From Celoporthe dispersa (Eukaryota; Ascomycota; Sordariomycetes; Diaporthales; Cryphonectriaceae), in the NCBI GenBank assembly GCA_016584495.1, contig WAID01000003.1, positions 4,650,001-4,714,000 of the forward strand: DNA of 64,000 nt, read 5' to 3'. The first letter of the stretch is position 1. Every line of letters begins with the position of its first letter. Made by a program: the position numbers and the translations under genes. The notes under the pieces are model-generated. The model saw nothing but the letters and a program-made list of their open reading frames with translations, did not search any database and was not told the origin of the DNA. Positions 45,138 through 57,593 of this stretch are shown one piece after another.

Positions 45138-48068
45138 ATGGCGCCCAAGCAAGCGACTCTGGGGTATGTCAAGCCGTCGCAGACCACCTTGGGGTGTGTG
45201 CACGCAATTTTTCACCTTTTGGGAGCCATGATACCTGGTATCCTGATGAGTGGCATTAATGACTGAATACACGGGAACCCGAGCTGACTGGTATGCTTTT
45301 TGCTTTTTGTTCGTGCTGCAGAAAGTTCTTCGGAAAAGCCACCGGCTCCAGGCCCGCCCCCACACAGCAGACGAAACTGTCTTTTGCGTCGAAGCAGGCA
45401 AGCACGGCGAAGGAGGTAGATGAGGATGAGGGCCACGCAGAAGAGGCCAAGGCGGAGCCGTCTAGCCAGGAAAGCACAGACGATGCCAGTGCGAAGGAGA
45501 ACTCGAATCCTGTGCAAGGTGAGGGCGTCCATTTATTGCGCATTCACAGGCATATGAGGCTGACGCAGAGTGTTCAGAAGTCAAGAAGCGCGGTCGGCCT
45601 CCGAAGTCCTTCAAGACATCAGCAAAGCAGCCTAACGGCAAGGTGAAGCTGGAGGAAGAGGCGGGCGGTCTGGACGAGGACGAGGAGGATGATGCGCCAG
45701 TCAGGAAGCGCCCACGGAGGGGCAGAAAACTGATTGACGAAGAGGAGGACAACGAGGCCATGGAGGAGGCGCCAGCTCCAAAGTCCAAGCCGAAGAAGGA
45801 GGCGAAATCAGCCAAGGCCGCATCACCGAAGCCAAAAAAGAAGGAGCCGACCCCCAAGGTTGAAGACAAAGGCAAAGAGGCTGACACGGAGTCAGAATCG
45901 GAAGCCGAGAGAGAGGCGGAGGAGCTTGAGGAGGAGAAGCCCGAGGTCGCCGCGAAGGTTCTCAAGACCGTCCAGACGACGCTGACCAGCAAGGTCAAGG
46001 ACCCGTATCCCGACTGGGAGCCTGGCGAGCCTGTGCCGTATGCCGCACTCTGCAAGACATTTTCCCTGATCGAGCTCACGACCAAGAGATTGGAGATCCA
46101 GTCGCACTGCTCGTTGTTCCTGCGGCAGGTCTTGCGACTCACACCTGATGATATGGTACCGACGGTGTTGTTGATGATCAACAAGCTCGCACCCGATTAC
46201 GCGGGAATTGAGCTGGGCATTGGGGAGTCCTCGATCATGAAGGCCATCGGAGAGACGACAGGCCGAAGCTTGCCGGTCATCAAGAACGACCAGAAAGAGA
46301 TCGGAGATCTTGGTCTGGTAGCTGTCAAGTCTCGCTCGACCCAGCCGACCATGTTTAAGCCCAAACCCTTGACCGTACGAGGTGTTCATACAGGCTTGAT
46401 GGGTATTGCCACCGTGACCGGTTCTGGCGCCCAGGGCAGGAAGGTTGATGGCATCAAAAAGCTCCTCTCTGCTGCGGATGCACACGGCACGGGCAAGGTA
46501 GATATCACCAAAGACAAGGGCGGCCCAAGTGAGACCAAATACCTCATCCGCTTCCTAGAGGGCAAACTACGACTTGGTCTTGCGCAGCAGACTGTGCTAA
46601 CATCTCTTGCCCATGCCATGATCTGTCACGAGGCAGGGGAAAAGGACAAGGTCCCAAGCACTGCCGAGATGGAGCAGGCAGAAACCACGCTGAAGGCTGT
46701 CTTCAGTGAGCTGCCAAGCTACGATGTCATTATACCCGCGATGTTGGAGCATGGTATCCTGAAGCTGCGGGAAAACTGTAAACTATCCCCCGGCGTGCCG
46801 CTAAAGCCCATGTTGGCGAAACCGACCAAGGCGATCACCGAAGTACTCGACCGGTTCGAAGGTCGGAAGTTTACCTGCGAGTACAAGTACGACGGTGAAC
46901 GAGCGCAGATCCATTACGTCGCCAAGGATGCGGACCAGCACCTCAGCGAGGCCACGGCGGGGGCGACGAAGGCGGTTGGCGACGGTGTGGCGTCCATCTT
47001 CTCGAGAAATTCGGAGGACTTGTCCAAGAAGTACCCTGACATCCTGGCGAAGCTACATACTTGGGTGTCAGAGGACACCAAGAGCTTCGTTCTCGACTGC
47101 GAGACCGTGGCCTGGGACACCCTTGAAAAGAAGGTCCTGCCATTCCAGAATCTGATGACAAGGAAAAAGAAGGATGTCAAGATTGAAGACGTCAAGGTCA
47201 AGGTTTGCGTCTTTGCCTTTGATCTGCTGTACCTGAATGGCAAGGCCGTTGTGGAGAAGTCTCTGGCAGAACGACGTGAGCTGCTCCACAAGGCATTCGT
47301 TCCTGTTGAGGGGGGAGTTTGCGTTTGCGACGCACATGAACGGTCAAGAGCTGGATGAGATCCAAACTTTCCTGGACGAGAGTGTCAAGGCATCTTGCGA
47401 AGGTCTGATGGTGAAGATGCTGGAGGGCACCGAGAGCGCATATGAGCCCAGCAGACGGAGTCAAAATTGGCTCAAGGTATGAGGCCAGGGCCCCCTTTCT
47501 TGCATCTCCCTGCTGACAATTATTCCTGTAGATCAAGAAAGACTACCTCTCCGGCGTGGGCGACTCCCTCGACCTGGTTGTCTTAGGTGCCTACTATGGC
47601 AAGGGCAAGCGGACATCCGTCTACGGTGCCTTCCTGCTGGCCTGCTATAATCCCTCTTCTGACACTTACGAGACTGTCTGCAACATCGGCACTGGTTTCT
47701 CTGAGGCCGTGCTCGAAGAGCTGCACAAGTCGCTCAGCGAGATCGTCATTGACCGGCCTAAGCCGTTTTATGCGCACTCCTCTGGAAACCAGCACCAGCC
47801 GGATGTCTGGTTCGAGCCTCGCTACGTCTGGGAGGTGCGCACCGCGGACCTGACGCTCAGCCCGCGGTACAAGGCGGGGATGAAGGAGGGTGTCGACCCG
47901 GCGGGCGAGAAGGGCATCAGCCTGCGGTTCCCTCGCTTCATCAAGGTGCGCGACGATAAGAAGCCGGACGAGGCGACGAGCAGCCGGCAGGTGGCGGAGA
48001 TGTACCGCAAACAGGAGAGCGTGTCCAAGAACAAGGGCCCAGCGGTGGATGATGATTACGAGTACTAG
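45138..48068 (+). CDS. CDC9: DNA ligase I, ATP-dependent
   Basis: Seals Okazaki fragments and repair nicks in the nucleus. Exons 45138-45163 (or 45138-45193), 45322-45518, 45569-47476 and 47532-48068; 888 or 898 aa. The N-terminus is a PCNA-binding box, QATLGKFF or QTTLGKFF depending on the donor used, followed by a long Lys/Glu-rich linker. The DNA-binding domain includes SLIELTTKRLEIQSHCSLF. The adenylation domain has the active-site motif CEYKYDGERAQIHY, with Lys as nucleophile. Further motifs include LDCETVAWD, FAFDLLYLNG, CEGLMVKML and WLKIKKDY. One extra G in the run 47310-47315 shifts the frame at VEGEFAFATHMNG; the downstream frame continues perfectly to YEY at the C-terminus. The OB-fold domain is complete. 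Intact gene likely. Confidence 0.96.
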
Positions 48069-48350
48069 ATTCGAGGAAAGGGCAGGGGGTTACTTTTGAA
48101 CGGCGAACCTCGTGGCAAGGTTTCAAATTGCATTGCTGCTCTCGAGACAAAGCCTGTTGAGGCTAGCTAGCAGTAGTCGCGTGAACTTCCAACTCACATA
48201 AATTCTGCAATCATGGGATCTCGGCTCGAGTTGTAGACTCCAGTAAAAGTTGCTCCGCGAGGAACTCTCGCATCAACGCCTTGATATGTCTATGCTAATG
48301 TATTCGCTTGCAACAAGACCGCGCATCCCACAACGGCTTCTTCTTCTCTC

Positions 48351-51300
48351 CTATAGCATCGAGTCCACCTCCGCGCTCGGACTCGGCTCCTCGTCAGCCG
48401 CCAGACCACCACCACCCCTCCTGGCGCTCAACAGCCCTCTCTGCTCCCCCTCACCGTCCTCCCTCATGATCCCCGTCTGAACGCTTAGGTTACCAGGCGT
48501 CCCCGTGGTCCGCCTGGTCTCCTCGGCGCCGTTGAGCACATACCAGACGTCCTTCTTGGTCAGGAGGCCCTGCAGCACGCCCCTGTCGCTGAAGAGCACG
48601 TACCGCAGGCCGAGCTTCTGGAAGTAGCTCACGGCGAGGTGCAGGCTGGACAGGGAGGGCAGTGTGATGGGGGTCTGGTCCATCCAGGGCCTGAGGTCGA
48701 GGGTGGTGCGGGGGTCGGCGAGGGGCTGGTGCGAGAAGAAGGCCTCGGTCTCGGGCGGGAGGGTGCGCGCGGCCGTGTGGAGGTTGTAGCTCAGCTCTGC
48801 GCGCGAGATGTAGCCCAGCAGCACGGCCTCGCGGGGGTCACTGATGACGGGGAAGCCGCGGTAGGTGTGCGCGTCGAGGATGGCGCTGAGCGAGGCGATG
48901 GTGTGGCCCGTCGCAGTGAGGACGACCAAGTCCTCGATGCGGGTCATTATCTGGGCGGAGGGGATGTCTGGGATGGTCATGAGGTTGTCGTCGCTGTTGT
49001 CAAGGAAAGGGTACTCGTTGAGGTGGATCCAGGACTCGTAGATGCCGCGCCGCGAGATGGCGTCTCCTGTCCACTTGGAGATCATGACGGCGATCATGAT
49101 AGGGAGCACGTAGGTGAGCGCGCCTGTCAGCTCGAACATGATCACCACGATGGACACGGTCATGCGCGTCACACCAGCGAGCGTCGCAGCTGCACCAATG
49201 ATGGCGTAGGTGCCAGGGTTGATGCACGGGACGTCAGGGGCGCACTGGCGGCTGAAGGGATAGAACTTCGGATAATTGTGCACCCAGATTTCCATGATGA
49301 TGCCAACCGCGCGGCCCGACAGTGCGCCGATCGCCATCGACGGCAGAATGATACCTGCGGGAATCTGCAGGCCAAACGTGATGGTTGCGAGGAAAAAGCC
49401 CAGGGCCGCGGCTGAGAGCAAAAGGACAATGGTCCCCGCTGATGCGGCACCCGTCTTGCAGAGGGCAAACTGATCGTCATTGCCCAGTCTTGCACACTCT
49501 GCGAAGAGGTTTGCCACGAGCTCTGACGACTGCGCGCGCATGTAGAGATTGGGATAGTTGACCAGAGCGGTTAACATGGCCACGGCGATGACCTGGGTGA
49601 CAGCTCCAGGCACCAGCTTGGAGGTTTTTTCTCCACTGGGCTATCTTCATGTTCAGCTTGATGAACAATCCTCCATAGACGCCCTGTGATCCTGTAAGCA
49701 TATGTCCTGGAAGCAGAACGCCTGTCGTCGGCTTACTCCTATAATGCCCATGAGGACGAAGGGCCCAAATTCGAATGAGTGCCATTCAGTGTCGTATTTG
49801 ACATGATAGAGTGCGGTCTCACCCGTTCGAAACGGGTCGAAAGCTCTCAGGATGACGGCAGCGACACTGGCACACACGAAGCTCTTCCACATGGTCTTGT
49901 CCGGGAAGTAATACGAGATTTGCTTCGCGGCGTCAGCGAACCCATACACAGTGCGCTTCAAGGACCACCCAACCTTACCTCGAGACTGAACAACACTCCA
50001 CCAATAGGCGAGCCGAAGGCCACAGAAATTCCAGAGGCGGCCGCGGCTGAAAGGACCTCTCTTTTCCGCGCTAGAGATTGTTAGACCTCCCATAAGTGAG
50101 GTTTGGGGCGGCCACCGCTTACCTTCATTCTCATTGATGACGGGAAAGAGTTTGATGAAGAGATTTGCACAACAGCATGCCACATGTACAAGCGGACCTT
50201 CTTTTCCTAACCACATACCAGACGCCACGGACAGACACTACAAGTATAGTCAAGTCAGACGGGTGCCCCAGAGCACGTGAAGTATGGTGGGGGGAGTGGG
50301 GGTGGCTTGCGGCATACCAATCCAAGAGATTTCGTTATCAAAGTCCAAGTGCCCAGAAACCTCCTGATGATGAAACCTCCAAGTACAGTCTTTATCTCGG
50401 GTATACCACTGTGCTTCGCATAAATAGCATACTCCTTCACCAAAATGCTGGCACAGAAAGCGAAAAAGACCTGCCACACGTCAGGGTCCGAAGGGTCACA
50501 ATGATTGACCGGGGTGTTGATCGTACCGAAAACATGATGAAGAAAATATACTCTACAATCCAGCCTCCTGCCGACGAGGATGCGTGCAACGCTGTAGCCC
50601 ACGGGCGCCAGCCCAGGCACTGGGCACCATCATCGTAGCCCATGCAGCAGAACGACTTGTTCAGATAGAATGTGCCGCCGTCTTTCTTGGTGCAATAGCC
50701 GGCCTTGAGGTCACCGAGCCAGTCTGTAGTGATGTCGATGATGGCTGCCAGAGTTCCAACCAGTATGCCGGTCAAGACTAATATCATCCACTCCTGGCCG
50801 GTGTCAAGCGCCAGTTGTATTTTGCCCAACAACCCCTTGGCACTGCTTCGTAGGACCCGCAAGCGCGTCCGCTCCTTTGTGTATTCGAAGATCCAGTCGA
50901 TGGCCGTAAGATCTTCGTATCCTACTCTTTGCCCTGGGCCCTCAACGTACCAGTCCAGCGGCCCTCCGTCCTTGGAGGCTGCGTTCCCATTTGTGCCTCC
51001 TCGCCGCCGCAGTGGCGAACCGCCTAGATTCTCCAATGGAGTGTGTCCATTGGCCGGCGCCCCATTGCTGTGCGACGAGTCTGGTCTGTTCCCTCCACTC
51101 GAGCCTGGGCTTGATCCGGTAAAGGTCGTGAACAGTCTGCTCTGCGCGAAGTCGAAAAGGGTGCGCTTTTGCTTGCGCTTGAAGGATAAAGGGGCGGCTA
51201 GGTCATCATGCAGCGGGTCTTCGACGAAGACTTCATCGTCGTTCGTATGTGGGGGGCGCAAGTCGTGCTCGTCGTCATGGTGAGGCGTGTGCGGTCGACC

Positions 51301-51354
51301 TGGAGGCGAGTGGGAGGATGACGACGCCTCCGAGCTGTCCAGGCCGTTGTTCAT
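48351..51354 (-). CDS. CLC-family chloride channel or chloride/proton exchanger
   Basis: Twelve-helix membrane protein of the eukaryotic CLC family (Gef1, ClC-3/6/7 relatives), probably in an endomembrane. Exons 51354-50527, 50470-50318, 50237-50123, 50070-49979, 49922-49737 and 49683-48351; about 901 aa. A long hydrophilic N-terminus (residues 1-170) precedes helix MILVLTGILVGTLAAIID. Selectivity motifs are HSGIPEIK, GKEGPLVHVACC with the gating Glu, and the third motif FGLQIPAGIILPSMAIG. A Glu in RKREVLSAAAASGISVAFGS sits where exchangers have their proton glutamate. Two CBS domains close the protein, IMTRIEDLVVLTATGHTI and the segment around GLRYVLFSDRGVLQGLLTKK. One extra base in the run 49625-49630 shifts the frame at WRKTSKLVPG. 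Transport mode (exchanger rather than channel) is inferred from the two glutamates. Confidence 0.94.
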
Positions 51355-51875
51355 GTTCGGGAACGGCGCCTTGACAATATTTGATCGATACTGGCCAAGA
51401 CATGCCCCATCTCCTGCCTCGAAGGAAGAGATCGAGCTTAGGTTGGTGGCATCGAGGGGACGAGGGCAGTTGTCGCGTGTTCAGAATAGAGGAAGTTCAG
51501 GCCGGGATCTTGAAAGCAATATCGATCGACCTGTCGTTTCCGGCCCCTATCGCGCCCAAGCCGGCGGACCTTAACCCATGCCATGTGCCGCTGAAACCCT
51601 GCGGCGGTAGTGCGTTGGACCCCTGAGTCGCAGCCTTACTGCTCCCGTCTCTAAGGGTGCTTTAGGTACGTGACGTCAACCTAGAGAACCACCTAGCCAC
51701 TGGGTCCCTGAGGGAAAAACCCTGAGGCGTCCTTCTGCCTCCATATTCACATCCCAAATGAGAAGCAGCTTGGCAGTTGTCTGCTCTGGGCTCATTAGAA
51801 TTACAGAGTTTGATCGTCAAGTCTTGAGATGTACCATTCCTTCTGCTAAAGGCTGACTCGAGGTCTGTAGACAAC
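51355..51875. other. Divergent promoter, CLC / neurochondrin-family gene
   Basis: About 520 bp between divergent start codons. I see no clear known motif and no gene. Confidence 0.5.
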
Positions 51876-53965
51876 ATGGCCTCGACCAAAGGAGATGATG
51901 CTCCCACAGCGGTGCACGAAAACTCATCGCAACAAGGGACGGCTCAGAGCCAGGAGGATTCAGGAGGCGGCGAGAACGTGGCGGTGACGGTTCAGAAAAT
52001 CCAGGAGCTCTTAAAGACCAAGAACGACACTTCAAGGTTCGTCGGCCTTGCACTGCTCAAGTCTGTCCTCGACAACTCACAACAGCTCCGAGAAGATGAG
52101 GCCACGATCACAGCCTTGTGGCAGAGCGTGTCTCCCAAGTTCCTGGACCGTTTACTGCGGAGCGGCTCAAACCAGTCTTCAAGTAAAGACGCGAAGGACA
52201 TGGTCGATATTTCTGTTGCTGTTCTCTACACATTCTCGACACTCCTTCCAGAGAATCTGAAGAAAGAGCCGGGTCTGATCGGCCGGATACCGCTTCTTGT
52301 CTCTGTGATATTTCAAAGGTACTCACTCCACTGATGCATTCAAAATATTTCTTGGGCGACCCAAAGCTGATATATACTGAACAGTTCAGACGCCACGACC
52401 CAACTTGTACTACAGTCTCTCCTGACCCTCGTCAGCAGTCCGGAAGGGGCCAAGACCTTCTTAGCCGTTGACGATGTGAGCTGTCTTTTAGAGATTGCCC
52501 CAGCGCAACCTCTGGCTCTTGATGTCTTCCTCTACGCCTTTATGCAGTCTTCTGTGTCGACTGATAACAAGAGATCTTTACAAGCCAAGATGGACCAGAC
52601 CATACTGGCACTGGCTGTTTCGTTCAAGGGCACTGATGCCGTCACGCTCTTGGACTTTGTCGACGAACTGCTGCGTAGACTAGACCCCGAGGTACGTCCA
52701 ACACATGTATTAGAGCATGATGACTGGCTGCGCTAACAAGCCTGTAGATGGTATTAAGAAACGCATCATGGTTACAACCCATCACAACGTTCATCTGCAA
52801 TTTAGTGTCAAGCAAGCCTACGCCAACGGGTCGGGCGGCATACACAAATCTCACAGCCTCCTTACTGCAAGCCTTTCCAGCCGAGGCCTCCAAGATACTG
52901 TTCTCCGACAAGACAAGATCAGACAAGCCTTTCTCCTATTTGTTGATCAATCTGGTCTTGATCGACTTGCGCTCCTCGTTCCCGGCTCTCCTTGGACAAC
53001 TGAATAGTCCTGAGTACGGCAAGGCCTCCAAGCGGCTCGCTTCAGCTTTTGATATCGTCTCGGCTTTCATCGGCTTCCTGGTCAGATTTCTCGAAGACGA
53101 AGATCTTGAGGGCCCAACATCATCACTCATGATGGCCCCTGATCTACTCTTAAAGCTGCGCAAGTCCATATCAGAGACCATGTCCCTTGCTATCGAGTAC
53201 CTTCGCGAGCGGTGGGACGCTTCTGTCGCAGGTGCTATGGGACTACATCCCGACGCTCGAATCGGAACGGCCAAGACATCCACAGGATCCCATTACACGC
53301 TCGCATGGGACTCGAAGACTGAGAGCGCCGACCAAGACCCTCTGATCTTGGCCGCAGTGAGGGCGCTAGCCATCTGGCTCCGCGAGGATGACAATGATAT
53401 GTTACGCAGTGAAGCCGCTGGGCTTGGAGATATGTTTATGGACCTCTACAAAACAGGTGCTTCCGATCGGTTTGATTTCCGGAGGCCCGTGCTTGTGGCT
53501 TTGGAAGGGCTCACGACCGCTGACGAGGGTGCGCATTCGCTCCTTGCGAATGAGGGATGGGAAGTGCTCACGAAAGACATGCTCTCCATTTTACAGACGA
53601 GCTCGTCTGTGGAGGACGAAAACGAGGCCTCCAGGGGTATCGAGATCGTACGTGTGCTCCTGCCGACCGTTGAGAGGGAAGAGCCAGGTAGCAGGGAGAC
53701 GTGGATGGGCGTCGTCACGGCGGTTGCCGCGTGGAATGTGCCGGACGCCGAGCAGGGTCCGACGATGACTGAGTTCCAGGCCGCTGTTCTCCAGCTGGTC
53801 ACAGCTCTGTTGTCGAACACGCATCCTGAAATGCAGAGGCGGTATGTCCACTCGATCAGCGCCGTGCTGGGCATCGTTGGCCAGATGAAGGGCAAAGCAA
53901 TAGGGAATGCGGCAGTGCTTGAGTCCCTGGAGGATGTTGAGAAGACTTTAGATCCTCTGCGATAG
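51876..53965 (+). CDS. Neurochondrin-family protein (DUF1941)
   Basis: Member of the neurochondrin family of armadillo-like helical proteins; its fungal function is not established. Exons 51876-52318, 52385-52691 and 52748-53965 join in phase to 655 aa. After a 35-residue disordered N-terminus, the family start IQELLKTKNDTSRFVGLALL is clear, followed by helical repeats (FLDRLLRSGSNQ, VAVLYTFSTLLPENLK, KRLASAFDIVSAFIGFLVRF). A second conserved block has LILAAVRALAIWLREDDN followed by DMLRSEAAGL. No membrane segment or catalytic motif is visible. The start ATG at 51876 is the first in the frame. Frame intact. Divergent from the CLC gene. Confidence 0.88.
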
Positions 53966-54605
53966 GGGTAGCGAGATCCAGGAGTCAATAGAATACTCAT
54001 GGAGAAAACTTTTGATGGTTGAAAAGGTGGTCATTCTTTTTTTTTCTTCAGCTGTCGCATAGAAATTATTCTACGTTTACGGGCTGAGATATGTTGTCCT
54101 TCTGCTCCCCAAACTCTTCTTACCCGCCACTTTGTTGCGTGATGAAGGCTTCTTGACAAAGCTTGAATCCGGTTTCTTGTCCCTTCTCAGTCAACGATCA
54201 TCTCAAAATGAGTTTAGGGTCTCTATGCATGCGCCTGTAGGGCGCATAGAAGTTGATATAAGGAAGGGTTGTAACCAACTTCCACTTGATTGCATAGACA
54301 AGTACTGTGGGGGAGTGAGAGCACTTGGTGGCATCTTAGGGGCCCTTAGCATCCTTGGCTGTCGGATGCTCCCGTGTCAGTGATGTCACATGCCTGAACA
54401 GCGCCTAGACTTTACACACGCGGCTGAGCTGCAGGCCTGTAAATTTCTCTTCCTTACTCAACGTGACCACGCGAATTTGTCCCATCACGACGCGACAACG
54501 GTGTCAAAAGCGAATATCCGCAGCCACCACCATGATCTAAATGGCTAAGCAACACCTAGACTCATCAAGGCGATACTGGCCCGCTAGCCTCTGAGCGCAC
54601 ACACA
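53966..54605. other. Intergenic, neurochondrin gene 3' end / YL1 promoter
   Basis: About 640 bp. Two ACGCGA hexamers (54469-54474 and 54490-54495) lie 110-135 bp upstream of the YL1 start. No gene is seen. Confidence 0.5.
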
Positions 54606-57593
54606 ATGGAAAATGAAGCCGATGATCCGCAGGCGCTGAAATCGCCAGCTGCGCAGGACGTGTCAGACGCCGACAGCAACGCGAGCAGCAGTGGTTCCGA
54701 GCGCGAATCGAGCGGATCGCCAGCAGCGCAAGTAGAATGGTTGGCCACAGGGCGCTCGAAGCGGTCGACCGCCGGCAACCGCATGAAGTCGATGCTCGTG
54801 AATGAGGGCCCGGCCGACGAAGACTCCGACCTTGAGCTCCTGTTCCAAGAAGATGCAGACGACGCGGGGTTCACAGACAAGGAGGACGCCGATGGATCAG
54901 ACGCGCAGATGGACTCATCAGATGATGATGATGAGAACGAGGCCAATGCGGACGAGCTAGAGGGCGAGAAGGAGCTCGAGCGTCAGGCCAGGGAGAAGAA
55001 AGCGGTTGCGCGCAAACGCAAGGCACAGGAGGCCATCCCCGCCAAATTTAGGAAGAAAGTCCGCATCAGCCAGCCGCCAGATACCCCGACCGGAAGCACG
55101 GCGCATCCACCCAAGCCCAGGCCAAAGAAGAAGTCGGAGCGGACGAGCTGGCTGCCGACGGAGGCTGACAAGCCCACTCGGGCATCTGAGCGGAAGACTA
55201 CGCGTTTGAGTAAGGAGCAGCTGCATCAACAAATGATTGAGCGCGAGGCGAGGCGCAAGAAGCAGGTGGAGGCGATGGAGAGGAAGGCAAAAAAACTGGA
55301 GGCTATGAAGAAGCCGCCGATGACACAGGCTGAGAGGCTGCAGGAGGCTGCTGTCGTGGAGAAGAGGAACTCCAAGAGTCTCAACCGGTGGGAGGAGGCC
55401 GAGAAGCAACGCGAGGAAGAGCGACGCGCCAAGCTGGCGGCACTGCACGAACGACGGCTGGAAGGACCTGTTGTTACGTTCTGGACCGGTATTATCGATC
55501 TGAGCGAGGTCCAACTGAAGCATGTCGGAAAGATGGTGTCTATGGAGGAGAAGCCTAAAAGGAAGAGGCCCTCGACGGCTGTCAGCGCCGCCGCCGCTCC
55601 ATCGATGACAGAGGTTGGTGCAGGACCGTCTACTGCGACCACCACGGCCATTGCGAGCCCTAAGACAGAGGTCGGCCCTTCGGCTACTGCTCCAGAGGCG
55701 CACACAGCGCAGAACCCTCCCGGCGTGGTCTCGGCATCAGAGGCTCCGAGAGAGCCGCAAGCGCCCAAAGCAGAATCCGCTCCTGCGATTCCCATGGAGG
55801 CCATACCATCACGGTCTGAGATGGCAGCTATTGCATCTCCAGTGTCTGCTCCTCCGGCCTCTGCTCCTCCGGCCTCTGCGCCTCTGACCCCTGCTCCTCC
55901 GGCGCCTGCTCCCCCGGCCTCTACTGCTCTGGTCTCTATTGACCCGGCCTCTGCTCCGGCTCCGGTCTTTGCTCTCCCGGTCTCTGCACCTCAGGTGCCT
56001 TCGCCTAGAGTTCCCACGCAGCCACCCAGCCTTCCTCAACCAGCGCCTCCTCTGGTATCTCGATCAATGTCTCCAGCAATTGTCACTAGGCCAAGTACGG
56101 CAACCCCTACCCCTTCGGTTACACCTATGCCCATGTCAGTGCGGACAGCTTCTTCAAGTCCGAATCCGGCGACCTCATTGCCGAATGTCAAGACAGAAAC
56201 GCAAGCCTCAAAAACACTCCCGTTAGCCCTGAGACCTGATATAGGGCCACGGTTCATGCCACCGCCGAATCCTCACCTTATGCAGACAGCACAAACCAAC
56301 GTCCTCGCTCCTCCTACCGGTATGCCCAGTGCTCTCAATGGATCGATGCCAGTACTTGGTTATGCAGCTACGCCTGTTCCTCGGGCTACGGGCTTTGCTG
56401 TAACCACCCTCCCCACCACACCCAGTACGTCCAGTGCGCCCAGTGCGCCACCTGTGACGCCATCTCCTATTCATTCATCCACTCAGGCACCTCCAATACA
56501 CCCGCCGACAACAAATACGACCCCGACCACAGCCTCCCCCAATCCCTTCCAGGCGCCAAATCATCAGCCATCTCCAATACACACGACTGCAACCTTCCAA
56601 CCTATAATGTCTCCAACTGCGCCTCCGGTCAAGACGACCAAGAAGCAGCAGACAGATCAAGCAGTTTCTAAAAAGGCGTCCGCCAAAGCTGCGGCCTCTC
56701 GGAAGCCTCCTCCTCCACCACCGGAGCCGCCAGAACCTGAACCGCCTATGGAGGGCAAAGTGACTCGCAGCTGCATCATCCTTCAGGACTTCGATGAGGA
56801 TGCGATCAAGAAACCGGAAGTGCAGACACAGATACTGTTTGGGCGGAAAATGAGCAAGCTGGGTAGTAAGTTTGGGGTCCTGTGTCAAGTATGAGCGTAG
56901 CTAACTCATGTCGCAGAACCGCCACATCCTCCACTCTGCGTGATCACTAATCATCCGGCTCGCTACAGAGATCCGAAGACAGGACTACCTTACTACAACG
57001 TCTATGCCTTCAAGGAGATCCAAAAGCTCACCAAAGGCGAGTTCAAGTGGAGCCAGGCGCTGGGCACGTGGGTTGGCAACGGATCTGATGCTGCCAATGG
57101 TGTGCCGATAAGGTTCACCCGTCCGGAAACAGAAGAGGAACACAAGGAGAGGCTTGAGATTAAGGAGCGCGAGAGGAAGATGGCAGAAGAGGAGAAGGAG
57201 AAGAGGGCCGCTGAGGCCTCTGAGGCGCAAAAGGAGTCTGACAAGCAGGGAGAAAAAGTATCTGCTACTGCTCCTGGTCCGGCTGCGACGTCCGGCATGG
57301 CTACGGCTCCGTCTCTTGCTGCTGCGCCCGGCCTAGTCCCTCCTACGACTTCAGCACCTGTGTTTGCTACCCAGATCATGCCACCGACTGTGCCAGCAGG
57401 AGGGCACGCAATCATGCCGTCTCCAGAGACTTCTAAACCCATTTTGCCGGGTCTGGCTGCCCCAAATGTTGCTTCTGCAGGTTCAGCTCCAGCTGCAGGA
57501 GGTGTTGAAGGAATAGAGTCTGGAGCGAACTCAGCTCCCACTGCGCCGGCAGAGAATTCTGCTCAGACTGCATCAGCTCAAACACCAACTTAG
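54606..57593 (+). CDS. VPS72: YL1/Vps72 subunit of the SWR1 chromatin remodeler
   Basis: Swc2/YL1 binds H2A.Z-H2B and helps the SWR1 complex deposit H2A.Z. Exons 54606-56865 and 56917-57593; 978 aa, longer than most family members. The N-terminal half has the YL1 nuclear protein pattern: GRSKRSTAGNRMKSML, an acidic stretch rich in Asp/Glu (residues about 75-125), and the SWLPTEADKPTRASERKTT region. A charged coiled coil (EREARRKKQVEAMERKAKKL) follows. A Pro/Ala/Ser/Thr-rich insert of about 350 residues then precedes the conserved RSCIILQDFDEDAIKKPEVQ. Exon 2 carries the YL1 C-terminal domain, CVITNHPARYRDPKTGLPYY then NVYAFKEIQKLTKGEFKW. The donor at 56866 (GTAAGT) restores KLGKPPHPPLC. A Pro/Ala-rich tail ends the protein. 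Frame intact. Confidence 0.92.
55845..55939 (+). repeat. Coding minisatellite in YL1 (15-bp unit, Ser-Ala-Pro-Pro-Ala)
   Basis: A 15-bp unit (TCTGCTCCTCCGGCC) is repeated about six times, two copies exact and the others diverging. It encodes a Ser/Ala/Pro repeat inside the disordered insert of YL1. Confidence 0.7.

Noticed and set aside
48639..49415. Plus-strand frame of about 260 codons over the CLC gene
   Set aside because: Antisense shadow of the CLC membrane and CBS regions, Gly/Val/Glu/His-rich with no family likeness.
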